The translations under genes and the position numbers were made by a program. From contig NZ_FOZV01000008.1 of assembly GCF_900116065.1 (NCBI RefSeq), positions 1-64,000 of the forward strand: a stretch of 64,000 nucleotides of DNA, written 5' to 3'. Positions 35,399-47,609 of this stretch are shown here, piece by piece. Position 1 is the stretch's first letter, and the number at the start of each line of letters is the position of its first letter. Origin of the DNA: Brevundimonas viscosa. Lineage in GTDB: Bacteria; Pseudomonadota; Alphaproteobacteria; Caulobacterales; Caulobacteraceae. The notes beneath the pieces were generated by a model. It saw nothing but the letters and a program-made list of their open reading frames with translations, made no database searches and was not told the origin of the DNA.

Positions 35399-37102
35399 AT
35401 GACCGACACCCTCTCTCCCACCCGCGACGATTTCGCCGCCCTCCTCGACCAGCAACTGCAGGGTCGCGACCTCGGCGAAGGCCAGGTCGTCCACGGCCGC
35501 GTCGTCGGCATGGAAAAGGACATCCTGATCATCGACGTCGGTCTGAAGACCGAAGGCCGCATCCCGGCCCGCGAGTTCGGCATCGGCGAAGGCGCCGTGA
35601 TCCCGAAGGTCGGCGACAACGTCGAGGTCTATCTGGAGCGCGTCGAGAACGCCTTGGGCGAGGCGGTCATCAGCCGTGACAAGGCCCGCCGTGAGGAAGC
35701 CTGGACCCGTCTGGAAGTGGTCTTCGCCGACGGCCAGCCGGTCAACGGGGTCATCGTCGGCCGCGTCAAGGGCGGCTTCACCGTCGACCTCGGCGGCGCC
35801 TCGGCCTTCCTGCCGGGCTCGCAGGTCGACATCCGCCCGGTGCGCGACGTCGCCCCGCTGATGGGCAAGGAACAGCCCTTCGCCATCCTCAAGATGGACC
35901 GTCCGCGCGGCAACATCGTCGTCTCGCGTCGCGCCATCCTGGAAGAAGCCCGCGCCGAACAGCGCACCGAGCTGGTCGGCCAGCTGCAAGAGGGCGAAGT
36001 CCGCGAAGGCGTGGTCAAGAACATCACCGACTACGGCGCGTTCGTGGATCTGGGCGGCATCGACGGCCTGCTGCACGTCACCGACATGTCGTGGAAGCGC
36101 GTCTCGCACCCGTCGCAGGTCCTCGCCGTCGGCGACACCGTCAAGGTCCAGATCGTCAAGATCAACCCGGACACCCAACGCATCAGCCTCGGTATGAAGC
36201 AGCTGCAGGCCGACCCGTGGGATGGCGTGGAAGCCAAGTATCCGGTCGGCGCCAAGATGTCGGGCCGCATCACCAACATCACCGACTACGGCGCGTTTGT
36301 TGAGCTGGAAGCCGGCGTCGAAGGCCTGGTCCACGTCTCGGAAATGTCCTGGACCAAGAAGAACGTCCACCCCGGCAAGATCGTCTCGACCTCGCAGGAA
36401 GTCGACGTCGTCGTGCTGGACGTCGACGCCTCCAAGCGCCGCATCTCGCTGGGCCTGAAGCAGGCCCAGGACAATCCGTGGGACGCCTTCGTCGCCGCCA
36501 ACCCGATCGGCTCGACCGTCGAGGGCGAAGTCAAGAACGCCACCGAATTCGGCCTGTTCATCGGCCTCGACAACGACATCGACGGCATGGTCCACCTGTC
36601 GGACCTCGACTGGAACGTGTCGGGCGAGGAAGCCATCCAGCGCTACCGCAAGGGCGAGACCGTCAAGGCCAAGGTGCTGGACGTCGACGTCGAGAAGGAG
36701 CGCGTCTCGCTGGGCATCAAGCAGCTCGGCGGCGATCCGATGGAAGGCGACACCTATCGCAAGGGTCAGCAGGTCACCGTCACCGTGACGGCGATCGAGA
36801 CCGGCGGCATCGAGGTGAAGTTCGGCGAGGACGACGCGCCGGTCACCGCCTTCATCCGCAAGTCGGACCTGTCCCGCGACCGCGCCGAGCAGCGCACCGA
36901 GCGCTTCTCGGTCGGCGACCGCGTCGACGCCATGATCACCTCGGTGGACAAGGCCTCGCGCCGCGTCTCCGTCTCGATCAAGGCGCTCGAGATGAAGGAC
37001 GAGCAGGAAGCCATCGAGCAGTTCGGCTCGTCGGATTCGGGCGCTTCGCTGGGCGACATCCTCGGCGCGGCGCTGCGCGAGAAGGCCGGCTCGAAGGAGT
37101 AA
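35399..37102 (+). CDS. rpsA: 30S ribosomal protein S1
   Basis: A 567-residue protein with six S1/OB repeats that binds mRNA and brings it to the 30S subunit. The repeats carry motifs such as VVKNITDYGAFVDLGGIDGLLHVTD and ITNITDYGAFVELEAGVEGLVHVSEMSW; the first two are the degenerate ribosome-binding ones. The end KAGSKE is normal. Followed by a strong terminator. Codon use is strongly biased, as expected for a highly expressed gene. Confidence 0.97.
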   Translation: MTDTLSPTRDDFAALLDQQLQGRDLGEGQVVHGRVVGMEKDILIIDVGLKTEGRIPAREFGIGEGAVIPKVGDNVEVYLERVENALGEAVISRDKARREEAWTRLEVVFADGQPVNGVIVGRVKGGFTVDLGGASAFLPGSQVDIRPVRDVAPLMGKEQPFAILKMDRPRGNIVVSRRAILEEARAEQRTELVGQLQEGEVREGVVKNITDYGAFVDLGGIDGLLHVTDMSWKRVSHPSQVLAVGDTVKVQIVKINPDTQRISLGMKQLQADPWDGVEAKYPVGAKMSGRITNITDYGAFVELEAGVEGLVHVSEMSWTKKNVHPGKIVSTSQEVDVVVLDVDASKRRISLGLKQAQDNPWDAFVAANPIGSTVEGEVKNATEFGLFIGLDNDIDGMVHLSDLDWNVSGEEAIQRYRKGETVKAKVLDVDVEKERVSLGIKQLGGDPMEGDTYRKGQQVTVTVTAIETGGIEVKFGEDDAPVTAFIRKSDLSRDRAEQRTERFSVGDRVDAMITSVDKASRRVSVSIKALEMKDEQEAIEQFGSSDSGASLGDILGAALREKAGSKE

Positions 37103-37130
37103 GGTCTTCCGCCACGACGGAATACGATGG

Positions 37131-37159
37131 GGCGGCCGGAGCGATCCGGCCGCCTTTTT
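37131..37159 (+). terminator. Terminator of rpsA
   Basis: A perfect 10-bp stem (37131-37140 with 37145-37154) with GCGA loop is followed by TTTTT, 28 bases after the rpsA stop codon. Confidence 0.9.
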
Positions 37160-37337
37160 CGTGGTCCGTGGGGCGGATCGGGCGTGTACGGTGGACGACA
37201 GTTAACCCATATTTCTACGCCCGAACCGGCAGTTGGCCCTTTTTCGCCCGACGCGCGACGGCTAGGGTGGGGTTGCATCCCGCGCTCGGATGCACCCGTA
37301 TGGGTCCGGGGCAGGACTGAACTGGGTGGGGGGCCGA

Positions 37338-37628
37338 ATGATCAAGTCCGAGCTGATCGAAAAGCTCGCTTCCGAGAACACCCATCTGACCCACGCCGAG
37401 GTCGAACGGGTGGTCAATGTGGTGCTGGGCCGGATGGTCGACGCCCTGGGCGAGGGCGGGCGCGTGGAGCTGCGCGGTTTCGGCGCCTTTTCGGTGCGGG
37501 GCCGGCCCGCGCGCGCCGGGCGCAACCCCCGCACCGGCGAGCCGGTCGAGGTCCCGGCCAAGGCGGTGCCCTTCTTCAAGAGCGGCAAGGAGCTGCGCGA
37601 GCGGCTGAACGCCTCCGGGGACGCCTGA
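37338..37628 (+). CDS. ihfB: Integration host factor subunit beta
   Basis: A 96-residue HU/IHF DNA-bending protein. It has [14 protein letters not shown], then [27 protein letters not shown] with the intercalating-proline arm (RNPRTGE), and [13 protein letters not shown]. The ATG at 37338 is favoured over an earlier frame because the conserved sequence begins there. In alphaproteobacteria this is a standard downstream neighbour of rpsA; IHF with sigma-54 also supports late flagellar and stalk genes. mscL starts two bases after its stop. Confidence 0.94.
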   Translation: MIKSELIEKLASENTHLTHAEVERVVNVVLGRMVDALGEGGRVELRGFGAFSVRGRPARAGRNPRTGEPVEVPAKAVPFFKSGKELRERLNASGDA

Positions 37629-37629
37629 T

Positions 37630-38052
37630 ATGGGCATGGCGTCGGAGTTCCGGGAATTCATCGCCCGGGGCAACGTCATCGACCTGGCCGTCGGCGTGAT
37701 CATCGGCGCGGCCTTCAACGACATCGTCAAGAGTCTGGTCGACCAGGTGGTGATGCCGCCGGTCGGCCTGCTCACCGGCGGGGTCGACTTTTCGCGGCTG
37801 GAGTGGGTGCTGCGGCCCGAGAATCCCGCCACCGAGGCGGTGGAGAAGGTCGCGATCCAGTACGGCGCCTTCATCAACACCCTGATCCAGTTCGTGATCG
37901 TGGCTCTGGTGGTTTTCCTGCTGGTCAGGGGGATCAACCGGTTGCGCCGCCAGCAGGCGGCCGCGCCCGAGGCGACGCCGGCGGCGCCGACGCCGACCGA
38001 GACCCTGCTGGCCGAGATCCGCGACGAGCTGCGCGCCCGCCCGAAGGGTTGA
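37630..38052 (+). CDS. mscL: Large-conductance mechanosensitive channel
   Basis: A 140-residue inner membrane channel that opens under tension to release osmolytes. The N-terminal FREFIARGNVIDLAVGVIIGAAF and second helix FVIVALVVFLLVRGINRL match MscL. The tail is Ala/Pro-rich. The ATG is within two bases of the ihfB stop, so translation is likely coupled. Confidence 0.95.
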   Translation: MGMASEFREFIARGNVIDLAVGVIIGAAFNDIVKSLVDQVVMPPVGLLTGGVDFSRLEWVLRPENPATEAVEKVAIQYGAFINTLIQFVIVALVVFLLVRGINRLRRQQAAAPEATPAAPTPTETLLAEIRDELRARPKG

Positions 38053-38101
38053 CGGCTTTCCACAGCCGGCGGATTCCCCGTTTGACTCTCGGGAGGCGCG
38101 G

Positions 38102-38116
38102 GAACAAAAAGAGAAC
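38102..38116 (+). promoter_or_regulatory. LexA box (GAAC-N7-GAAC) of the imuA-imuB-dnaE2 operon
   Basis: GAAC at 38102-38105 and GAAC at 38113-38116 are separated by exactly seven bases, the direct-repeat operator of alphaproteobacterial LexA (equal to GTTC-N7-GTTC on the other strand). It sits 20 bases before the imuA start codon, so DNA damage should derepress the operon. Confidence 0.9.
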
Positions 38117-38135
38117 GATCTCTTTTGGACTCCCC

Positions 38136-38789
38136 ATGACCCCCTCGCCCTTCGCATCGCCGGAGCGCTTTCCGGAGGCGGCCGCGCCGCTGGAGGAGGC
38201 GTGCGCGCCCCTGCCGCGGGACATAGGCGCGGCGCTGGCCTTCGCCCTGTCGCGGCGGCCCGTGGCGGATGCGCGGCCGGTGCTGCTGGCCCTGACCCGC
38301 GCCTGGCTGGGCGAATACGGGCGTCCCTTTGCGTCAGGGCTGGCGGGGCCGCCCCCGATCCTCGTCGGTGCGACGACGCCGGCGGAGGTGTTGTGGGCCC
38401 TGGAGCAGGGGCTGCGCTCGGGCGCCGTGTCGCTGGCGGTGGGCGCGGTCGGCGACGCCACCCTGGCGCAGAGCCGGCGGCTGGAGTTCGCGGCCCGCCA
38501 CGGCGGCGCGGTCGGCGTCACCCTGTCGCGCGGTCTCGAGGGACTGAGCGCCGCCCGCCGGCGCTGGCGCGTCTCGACCCTGACGAGCGCGGGCGACCGC
38601 GATGATGCGCGCGCGCCCGGGTTGGCGCGGCTGGGGGTCGAACTGGTGCGGGGACGGGGGGAGCGGCCGGGGACGTGGATTCTGGAGCAGGATGATGAGA
38701 CGCATCGTCTCCGTCTGGCTGATCGATTGGCCGGTGTCCGTCCGGCGGCGATCGCTGGAACGGGCGCACGCGCCGGCCTCGCCGCCTGA
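38136..38789 (+). CDS. imuA: ImuA, SOS mutagenesis accessory protein
   Basis: A 217-residue protein distantly related to RecA and SulA. It has the segments RDIGAALAFALSR, LLALTRAWLGEYGRPFASG, LVGATTPAEVLWALEQGLR and VSLAVGAVGDATLAQSRRLEFAARHGGAVGVTL (parts), the RecA-like core without a Walker A motif. It partners ImuB and DnaE2 in error-prone bypass of damaged DNA. It is the first gene after a LexA box. Its end overlaps the imuB start region (imuB begins inside it at 38692). Confidence 0.85.
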   Translation: MTPSPFASPERFPEAAAPLEEACAPLPRDIGAALAFALSRRPVADARPVLLALTRAWLGEYGRPFASGLAGPPPILVGATTPAEVLWALEQGLRSGAVSLAVGAVGDATLAQSRRLEFAARHGGAVGVTLSRGLEGLSAARRRWRVSTLTSAGDRDDARAPGLARLGVELVRGRGERPGTWILEQDDETHRLRLADRLAGVRPAAIAGTGARAGLAA

Positions 38790-40298
38790 GCCCGCCCTCG
38801 ACCCCCGCCAGCCCTTCGCCCTGACCCTGAAGAACGGCCGGGGCGCGGTGGTGCTGCACGCCCTCAATCCTGCCGCTCGCGCCGCCGGCCTGCGCCGCGG
38901 CCAGGGGCAGGCCGACGCCCTGGCCATGCTCCCGCACCTCGCCTGTCAGCCGGCTGACCCGGCCGCCGACGACCGGGCGCTGGAGGCGCTGGCGATCTGG
39001 GCCGAGCGCTGGTCGCCCTCGGTCAGCCTCGATCCCTCGCCCAACGGTCTGGAGGGGCTGTTCCTCGACGTCACGGGGGCGGGACATCTGTTCGGCGGCG
39101 AGCGCGCCCTGCTGGCCCAGATCCGCGAGCGACTGGCCGAAGCGGGGATCGCCGCCCGCGCCGCCGCCGCCCCGACGCCAGGCGGGGCCTGGGCCCTGGC
39201 GCGGTGGAGCGATCCGGACGGCCCTGCCCCGGTGGTGGGACAGGAGCGGCTGCGGGAGCGGCTGGCCGAGCTGCCGCTGGCGGCGCTTCGGCTCGACGCC
39301 GCCGCCCTGGCGCAGGCCCGGCGCTTCGGGCTCAAGCGGATCGGCGACCTTTACGCCATGCCCCGCGCCGGCCTGGCGCGGCGCTTCCGGGGCACGGGCG
39401 GGGTCGAGCTGGTGCGCCGGCTGGACCAGGCGCTGGGCTACGAGGGCGAGGCCCTGACGCCGGTGCGGTCGCCGCCCCGTTATCGCGCCTGGCAGGCCTT
39501 CGCAGAGCCGCTGGGGGATCTCGCGGGCGTGGAGGCGCGACTGCCGGAACTGGTCGACGATCTGGCGGCGGCGCTGGAGCGGGACGGGCAGGGCGCGCGC
39601 AGCCTCACCCTGACCGGCTTCCGGACCGACGGGGGAACCACGTCGCTGGCGATCCGCACCGGACGGCCGGGACGGGAGCCGTCGGTGTGGCTGCGCCTGT
39701 TCCGCGAGGCCGGTCTGGGCCGGCTGGAGCTCGGCTTCGGCATCGACGCCCTGATGCTGGCCGCCGAACTTGTCGAGCCGGTCCTCGCCCGCCAGACCGC
39801 GCTCCACGACGAGGCGGCGCGGCAGGCCGAGGGCCTGGCGGCGCTGGTCGACCGCCTGTCGGCCCGGCTGGGCGAAGACCGGGTGCTGGCTCCCGAACAG
39901 GTCGACAGCTGGATTCCCGAACGGGCCGAGCGCTGGCGACCGGCGCTGGCGGGTTCGCCCGCGCCGCTGGAGGGCGACCCCGGACGGCGGCCGATCCTGC
40001 TGTTCGATCCGCCCGAGCCCGTCGACGCCATCGCTGAACTGCCCGACGGGGCCCCGGCCCGCTTCACCTGGCGGCGGCTGTCGCGGCGGGTGATCCGCGC
40101 CGACGGGCCCGAGCGCCTGTCGCCCGAGTGGTGGCGGCCGGCCGGGGACCGCCGCACGGTCCGCACCCGCGACTACTATCGCGTCGAGGACGAGGCCGGC
40201 GGTCGCTACTGGCTGTTCCGCGAGGGGCTGTATGGCCGAGAGTACGGCGGGGGCGAGGGCGAGCGGGCGCCCTCATGGTGGATGCACGGGGTGCTGCC

Positions 40299-40302
<4 letters not shown>
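38692..40302 (+). CDS. imuB: ImuB, inactive Y-family polymerase of the SOS mutasome
   Basis: A 536-residue protein of the DNA polymerase Y fold. The N-terminal stretch MRRIVSVWLIDWPV lacks the usual acidic active-site motif (VDMDAF), so it should be catalytically inactive and act as an adaptor that binds the sliding clamp. The central region has the LGLRRIGDLY-type helix-hairpin-helix (FGLKRIGDLYAMPRAGL). The C-terminal half is the little-finger-like and ImuB-specific part. It starts after GGAGCAGG and overlaps imuA by nearly 100 bases in a different frame. It overlaps the dnaE2 start by four bases (GTGA). Confidence 0.93.
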
Positions 40303-43583
<3,281 letters not shown>

Positions 43584-43633
43584 GGGGAACCGTGTCCTCC
43601 GCCGTGATTTCCCCCTGCAGCAGGGAGCAGACC

Positions 43634-43984
43634 ATGAAGGTTCGCAAATTCACCCTCGCCGACGCGGCGATGGAGCGATCGCCGGGTCAGGACGGAGAGG
43701 TGTTCGCCGGCAACCTCGTCGACGAGCGCGACGGGGCGCCGATCACCATCGGCTACGGCCGCTACGGACCCCGGCAGAGCCTCACAGAGACGATGGCCGT
43801 CGATGACGTGATGATCGTTCTTGAGGGCCGACTTTCGGTGACCAGCGATGACGGGGAGCTGACTGCAGGACCCGGCGAGATCGTCCATATGCCCAAGGGA
43901 CAGACGGTGACGATCCGGTCCTGCGAAGACGGAGCGGTGACCGCCTACGTCACACACCCCCACTGGCGAACCGCCCGGGTCTGA
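43634..43984 (+). CDS. Cupin-domain protein (EutQ-like)
   Basis: A 116-residue single-domain beta-barrel. The cupin pattern is visible: ITIGYGRYGPRQSLTETMAVDDVMIVLEGRLSV in the first half and GPGEIVHMPKGQTVTIRSCEDG in the second, resembling EutQ and other small cupins. The metal ligands are partly missing, so binding may be non-metal. It begins 50 bases after dnaE2 with a GGGAGCAG site. Substrate unknown. It could be read through from the SOS operon. Confidence 0.75.
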   Translation: MKVRKFTLADAAMERSPGQDGEVFAGNLVDERDGAPITIGYGRYGPRQSLTETMAVDDVMIVLEGRLSVTSDDGELTAGPGEIVHMPKGQTVTIRSCEDGAVTAYVTHPHWRTARV

Positions 43985-43995
43985 GCTGCCTCATC

Positions 43996-44202
43996 TCAAC
44001 GGTGGTGCCGCCACTTCCACAGGGCGTTGCCGAGGATGGGCAGGAAGCCGCCGACGAGGGCCGCGATCAACACCGTCCAGAAGCCGCCGCCGAGGCCATA
44101 TTCCCCGACCGCCGCCCCGATCCCGGCCGCCAGCAGCGGCCCGAGCCAGGGCAGCCAGCCGGGCGGCCCGAAGCGAAACCGCCTCACCGGGGAATCAGGC
44201 AT
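43996..44202 (-). CDS. Small membrane protein, downstream of hppD
   Basis: A 68-residue protein with two hydrophobic helices (WLPWLGPLLAAGIGAAV and FWTVLIAALVGGFLPILG) flanked by basic residues (RFRFGPP and WKWRHHR). Family not recognised. It overlaps the last eight bases of hppD on the same strand, in a different frame, and would be translated from that message. Confidence 0.6.
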   Translation of the reverse strand: MPDSPVRRFRFGPPGWLPWLGPLLAAGIGAAVGEYGLGGGFWTVLIAALVGGFLPILGNALWKWRHHR

Positions 44203-45298
44203 CCACCTTGATGACGCCGCGCCGGATCTGGTCCAGCTCGATGGAGTCGAACAGGGCCTGGAAATTGCCCTCGCCGAAGGCCTGGTTGCCCTTGCGCTGG
44301 ATGATCTCGAAGAAGATCGGCCCGAAGGTGTCCTGGGTGAAGATCTGCAGCAGCAGGCCTTCCTCCTTCGACCCGTCGATCAGGATGCGGTTCTTGCGCA
44401 TCCGCTCCACGTCCTCGCCGTGGCCCGGCAGGCGCTTGTCGATCAGCTCGAAGTAGGTCTCGATGGTGTCCTGGAAGGGGATGCCGCGGCGCTTCATCTC
44501 CTCGACGGTCTCGAAGATGTTGTCCGTCGCCAGCGCGATGTGCTGGATGCCCTCGCCGTTGTAGCGGCGCAGGAACTCCTCGATCTGGGAGTTCTCGTCC
44601 TGGCTCTCGTTCAGCGGGATGCGGATGGCCCGGTCGGGCGCGATCATCGCCTGCGAGAACAGGCCGGTCGCCTTGCCCTTGATGTCGAAGTACTTCTGTT
44701 CCTCGAAGTTGAAGACGTTGCCGTAGAAGCCCGACCAGTTGCGCATCTGGCCGCGGCGCACGTTGTGGGTCAGGTGGTCGAGGCAATAGAGGCCGACCGA
44801 GTTCTTCTTCTCGGCGTCCTGCCAGCCCTCGATCTCGGTCCAGCCCTCGTAGAGCGAACCTTTGTCGCCGTACCTGTCGACGAGGTAGAGCAACGAGCCG
44901 CCGATGCCCTGCAGGATCCAGGGATAGCCGTTTCCGAGCGCCCCGCCGTCGTGCCCTTCGGCCGGCCGCGCGCCGCGCTCGACGGCGCCTTCGTAGGCCG
45001 CCTTCGCATCGGCGACGCGGAAGGCCATCCCGTTGGCCGACGGCCCGTGCTCGCGGGCGAACTCCTCAGACTGGCCGCGCGGCTTCAGGTCGACCAGCAG
45101 GGTGATGTCGCCCTGCTTCAGGCGCACCGCGCCGGTGGCCGGGTTCACATGGGTGCGGGTGAAGCCCATCAGCTCCAGACGGGCCGCCATGGCCTCGGGC
45201 TCGGGGCCGGTGAACTCGACGAACTCGAAGCCGTCCACGCCGAGCGGGTTTTCCTTGTCGAGCCGGGCGGCGGCTTCCGATTGAGGGGCGTCGTGCAT
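44195..45298 (-). CDS. hppD: 4-hydroxyphenylpyruvate dioxygenase
   Basis: A 367-residue non-haem iron enzyme that converts 4-hydroxyphenylpyruvate to homogentisate in tyrosine breakdown (and melanin production). The iron ligands are His175 (DHLTHNV), His253 (GIQHIAL) and Glu331 (IFFEIIQRKG), matching known enzymes in order and spacing. C-terminal FGEGNFQALFDSIELDQIRRG is diagnostic. It is read against dnaE2; homogentisate pathway partners are not in this window. Confidence 0.97.
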   Translation of the reverse strand: MHDAPQSEAAARLDKENPLGVDGFEFVEFTGPEPEAMAARLELMGFTRTHVNPATGAVRLKQGDITLLVDLKPRGQSEEFAREHGPSANGMAFRVADAKAAYEGAVERGARPAEGHDGGALGNGYPWILQGIGGSLLYLVDRYGDKGSLYEGWTEIEGWQDAEKKNSVGLYCLDHLTHNVRRGQMRNWSGFYGNVFNFEEQKYFDIKGKATGLFSQAMIAPDRAIRIPLNESQDENSQIEEFLRRYNGEGIQHIALATDNIFETVEEMKRRGIPFQDTIETYFELIDKRLPGHGEDVERMRKNRILIDGSKEEGLLLQIFTQDTFGPIFFEIIQRKGNQAFGEGNFQALFDSIELDQIRRGVIKVDA

Positions 45299-45415
45299 GG
45301 GGGCTCTCCTGAAAGCGGGGGCGGCCGGGGCCGCTCTTGTGCGCGGAACCTAGTGGCCCGGGACGGCCAAGCCAACCCGGGCCGCGTGCACAGGTTCGGG
45401 AGGCGGGCGGCGTCT

Positions 45416-45562
45416 CCTTCTCCCCCGGGGAGAAGGTGTCAGGCGGAGCCTGACGGATGAGGGGGGCTGGCAGGCGCATTCCGTCTGCCGACCAGCATGG
45501 GGCCGACCTCCCCCCTCAACCGACGCGCTTGGGCGCCACCTTCTCCCCCGGAGGGGAGAAGG
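45416..45562. repeat. Intergenic palindromic repeat element (second type)
   Basis: Outer arms CCTTCTCCCCCGGGGAGAAGG (45416-45436) and CACCTTCTCCCCCGGAGGGG region (45537-45562) are inverted and each is itself a palindrome. Inner arms 45458-45466 and 45510-45518 are exact complements, and CAGGC-GGA-GCCTG lies between. The gap between hppD and the aminopeptidase gene is filled by this element. Confidence 0.65.
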
Positions 45563-45576
45563 CGCTGCGCCGGCCC

Positions 45577-47520
45577 CTACGGCCGTCCCACCACGGCGTC
45601 GACCGAGCCGGTGGTGACCGGGTGATAGCCCGGCCGCGCCTCGGCGTAGATGCGGCGGGCGATCGGGCGGCCCCAGTCGCCCTCGGCCCACAGGCTCTGG
45701 AACAGCGGCAGCACGAACTTGCGTCGGCCCATGGTGGTGAGGAACTTCTCCAGCGTCGGCACGGCGGGCTGATAGCGGTGCTGCACGGCGATCTGCAGCC
45801 AGCCGAACACCACCTCGGCGTTGCCCTCATCGCGCAGCTTCAGGGTGGACTCGAGGTCGGCCAACTGGGCCGGCGTCAGCCAGTCGGCGCCCTCGGCGCC
45901 GTCGGTCGGACGCCAGGCGAGGAAGCGCTGGCGCTCCTGGGTGGACCAGCCGCTCCACGGGATGGCGGAGGCCGGGCCGCCGGCCACGAAGGCCGCCGCC
46001 GCCGCGTCGACCGGCACGAAGGCGTCGGACACCGGCGGGACCCAGTTCGACGGCATGCCCGGCTGGTAGATCCAGGCGTCCATCATCAGCTGCCGCTCCA
46101 GCGCCGCGTCGCCGCGGACGAGATGCTCGCGGATGTCCTCGAGGAACAGTTCGGTGGTCATCGGGCGGAAGGCGTTGCGCTCGAAATAGCCGGTCAGCCA
46201 GGCGTCGAAACGCTCGCGGCCGACGATGCGCTCGATGGTGCGCAGGAAGGACGCGCCCTTCTCATAGGCGACGTCGCTCATGCCCTCGTCCGGATCGCGG
46301 CCGGCCAAGTCGAGCTTCAGCCGGGTGTCTGCCGGCGGGGTCGAGGCGAGGGTGTCCTGCAGGTCACCCCAGCCGAGCGACTGGAGCATCAGGGCGCGCT
46401 CGGGACCCTCCAGCGCCTCCATGATCCGGTTCTCGAAATAGGTGGTGAAGCCCTCGTTGAGCCAGAAGTCGTCCCAGGTGGCGTTGGTCACCAGGTTGCC
46501 CGACCACGAGTGGGCCAGTTCGTGCGCAACCAGCGAGACCAGCGAGCGGTCGCCGGCGATGATGGTCGGGGTGGCGAAGGTCAGGCGCGGGTTCTCCATG
46601 CCGCCGAATGGGAAGCTGGGCGGCAGCACCAGCAGATCGTAGCGGCCCCAGCGGTAGGGGCCGTAGAGGCGTTCGGCCAGATCGACCATCTCGGCGGTCG
46701 GGACCAGCTCATGGTGCGCGGCCTGCAGCTCCGACGGCTCGGTCCACACCCCCGTGCGCTCGTCAATGGCCGCGAAGTCGACGTCGCCGACGCCGATGGC
46801 GATCAGATAGGGCGGCACCGGATTGGTCATGCGAAAGCGCCAGGCGGTCAGGCCCTCGCCGGCCGGCTCGCCCTCGGGCGTCAGCATCTCGGCGCTCATC
46901 ACCGCCTTGACCTCCGAGGGGGCGACGATGCGGGCGTCCCAGGTCTGGCGGACGCCCGGGCTGTCCTGGGTCGGCACCCAGGTGCGGGTCAGGATCGCCT
47001 GGCCCTGGCTGAACAGGTAGGGCAGCCGGCCGCCGGCGGTCTGCTGCGGGGTCAGCCATTGCAGGGCCGCGGCGTCGGGACGGGTGGCGTAGTCGATGAC
47101 GATGCGCTGCGTCGCGCCGGGGGCGAGGGCCGGGAAGCGGATGGTCAGCGGCTGGCCGAGGAACTCGGCGGGAGCGCCGGTCTCGTACTGCAGCGGGGCG
47201 CCCGAGGCGTCGCGCACGTTGCGGATGTCGAGGTCGCGCACGTCCAGCACCACCTCGTTGGCGCCCGGGACGCCCTGCACGTCCAGCGTCGCCGTGCCGG
47301 ACAACACCCTGGCCTCGAAGTCGGCGGTCAGGTCCAGCGAGACGTGGCGCACGCGGGCGATCTCGGGCCGGGCGTAGCTGTGCACATCGCGGACGTAGTC
47401 CACCGTCGACGCGGCCGAGGCGGGAACCGGGGGCATGTCCGACGCCCCGCCCATGGCCGCGCATCCCGAAAGCGCGGTCGCCAGCGCGAGCGCGGAGACC
47501 AGTCCAAGCGTGCGGATCAT
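45577..47520 (-). CDS. M1-family metalloaminopeptidase lipoprotein
   Basis: A 647-residue zinc aminopeptidase of the leukotriene A4 hydrolase branch. The signal peptide ends ALSGC (lipobox, Cys20), so it is exported and lipid-anchored. GGMEN in FPFGGMENPRL is the exopeptidase motif. The zinc site is His333-Glu334-Leu-Ala-His337 with Glu356 18 residues on (HELAHSW, WLNEGF). The C-terminal helical domain has the LTA4H-type ARM fold (TLEKFLTTMGRRKFVLPLF). The start at 47520 follows GAGGA; the frame before it is not coding. Likely scavenges peptides at the cell surface or periplasm. Confidence 0.93.
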   Translation of the reverse strand: MIRTLGLVSALALATALSGCAAMGGASDMPPVPASAASTVDYVRDVHSYARPEIARVRHVSLDLTADFEARVLSGTATLDVQGVPGANEVVLDVRDLDIRNVRDASGAPLQYETGAPAEFLGQPLTIRFPALAPGATQRIVIDYATRPDAAALQWLTPQQTAGGRLPYLFSQGQAILTRTWVPTQDSPGVRQTWDARIVAPSEVKAVMSAEMLTPEGEPAGEGLTAWRFRMTNPVPPYLIAIGVGDVDFAAIDERTGVWTEPSELQAAHHELVPTAEMVDLAERLYGPYRWGRYDLLVLPPSFPFGGMENPRLTFATPTIIAGDRSLVSLVAHELAHSWSGNLVTNATWDDFWLNEGFTTYFENRIMEALEGPERALMLQSLGWGDLQDTLASTPPADTRLKLDLAGRDPDEGMSDVAYEKGASFLRTIERIVGRERFDAWLTGYFERNAFRPMTTELFLEDIREHLVRGDAALERQLMMDAWIYQPGMPSNWVPPVSDAFVPVDAAAAAFVAGGPASAIPWSGWSTQERQRFLAWRPTDGAEGADWLTPAQLADLESTLKLRDEGNAEVVFGWLQIAVQHRYQPAVPTLEKFLTTMGRRKFVLPLFQSLWAEGDWGRPIARRIYAEARPGYHPVTTGSVDAVVGRP

Positions 47521-47609
47521 CGGCGTTTCCTCTTCCCTTGTCGGCCGGAGCCGTTTCTTGCGCGCCGGACAACGCCCCGCCCGGCGGAAAAGATCAAGGG
47601 GCGAGGCGG

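Noticed and set aside
37199..37210. Single TTAACCCAT half-site upstream of ihfB
   Set aside because: Only one CtrA half-site is present, which is not enough to claim control.
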